Assembly (NCBI GenBank): GCA_030665705.1
Contig: DAOUZG010000161.1
Location: 1-5,126 of the forward strand
Source of the DNA: Deltaproteobacteria bacterium
Lineage (GTDB): Bacteria; Myxococcota_A; UBA9160; SZUA-336
Direction of reading: 5' to 3'
Length of the DNA stretch: 5,126 nt
Shown piece by piece: positions 5,126-5,126 of this stretch. Made by a program: the position numbers and the translations under genes. The number at the start of each line of letters is the position of its first letter. Position 1 is the stretch's first letter. The notes under the pieces are model-generated. The model was not told the origin of the DNA and searched no databases. It was given only the letters and a program-made list of their open reading frames with translations.

Positions 5126-5126
5126 A

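Larger units (their letters stand above)
4851..5126. other. Upstream region of the acyl-CoA synthetase; no clear gene
   Basis: This stretch of about 276 bases holds the leader of the synthetase gene, the inverted repeat at 5016..5062 and a possible gene end near the right edge. I could not pick out a convincing -35/-10 pair on the minus strand. Open frames here (a plus-strand frame from 4890 and a minus-strand frame to 5088) are low-complexity, rich in Arg, Gly and Pro, and look like chance. Confidence 0.5.

Overview
The window is GC-rich and densely coding, with strong GGAGG-type ribosome binding sites, some GTG starts and C/G-biased third codon positions. That suits a high-GC bacterium with an extensive acyl-CoA metabolism, for example an uncultivated pseudomonadotal, myxococcotal, actinobacterial or acidobacterial lineage. 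Nothing in the sequence fixes the taxon. I see no rRNA, tRNA, CRISPR array, insertion sequence or phage gene.

Layout. The left two thirds (3..3171) is a run of plus-strand genes: the C-terminal part of a class I SAM-dependent methyltransferase cut by the window edge (3..482); a spacer with two tiny overlapping ORFs (526..674); a RimJ/RimL-like GNAT acetyltransferase (671..1171); a second class I methyltransferase (1286..1972) whose coding signal extends upstream to the GNAT stop without any start codon; a small four-helix DUF4345-type membrane protein (2049..2450); and a third methyltransferase of O-methyltransferase type (2479..3171). The right third is one convergent minus-strand gene, a FadD19/FadD17-like acyl-CoA synthetase (4850 down to 3216). 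A hairpin lies between the convergent genes. Upstream of the synthetase (4851..5126) is a leader with an inverted repeat and, at the edge, possibly the last codons of another minus-strand gene.

How the genes relate. The plus-strand genes are co-directional and mostly closely spaced, so they may form one or two transcription units. They look like a collection of small-molecule modification enzymes (three methyltransferases and one acetyltransferase) plus a membrane protein, not a recognisable pathway. The acyl-CoA synthetase is transcribed towards them and probably belongs to a lipid or steroid degradation unit continuing beyond the right edge. I find no convincing new system. The points most worth checking are the single in-frame amber codon joining the GNAT frame to the start-less methyltransferase, and the local duplication of the stop codon plus ribosome binding site before the O-methyltransferase.
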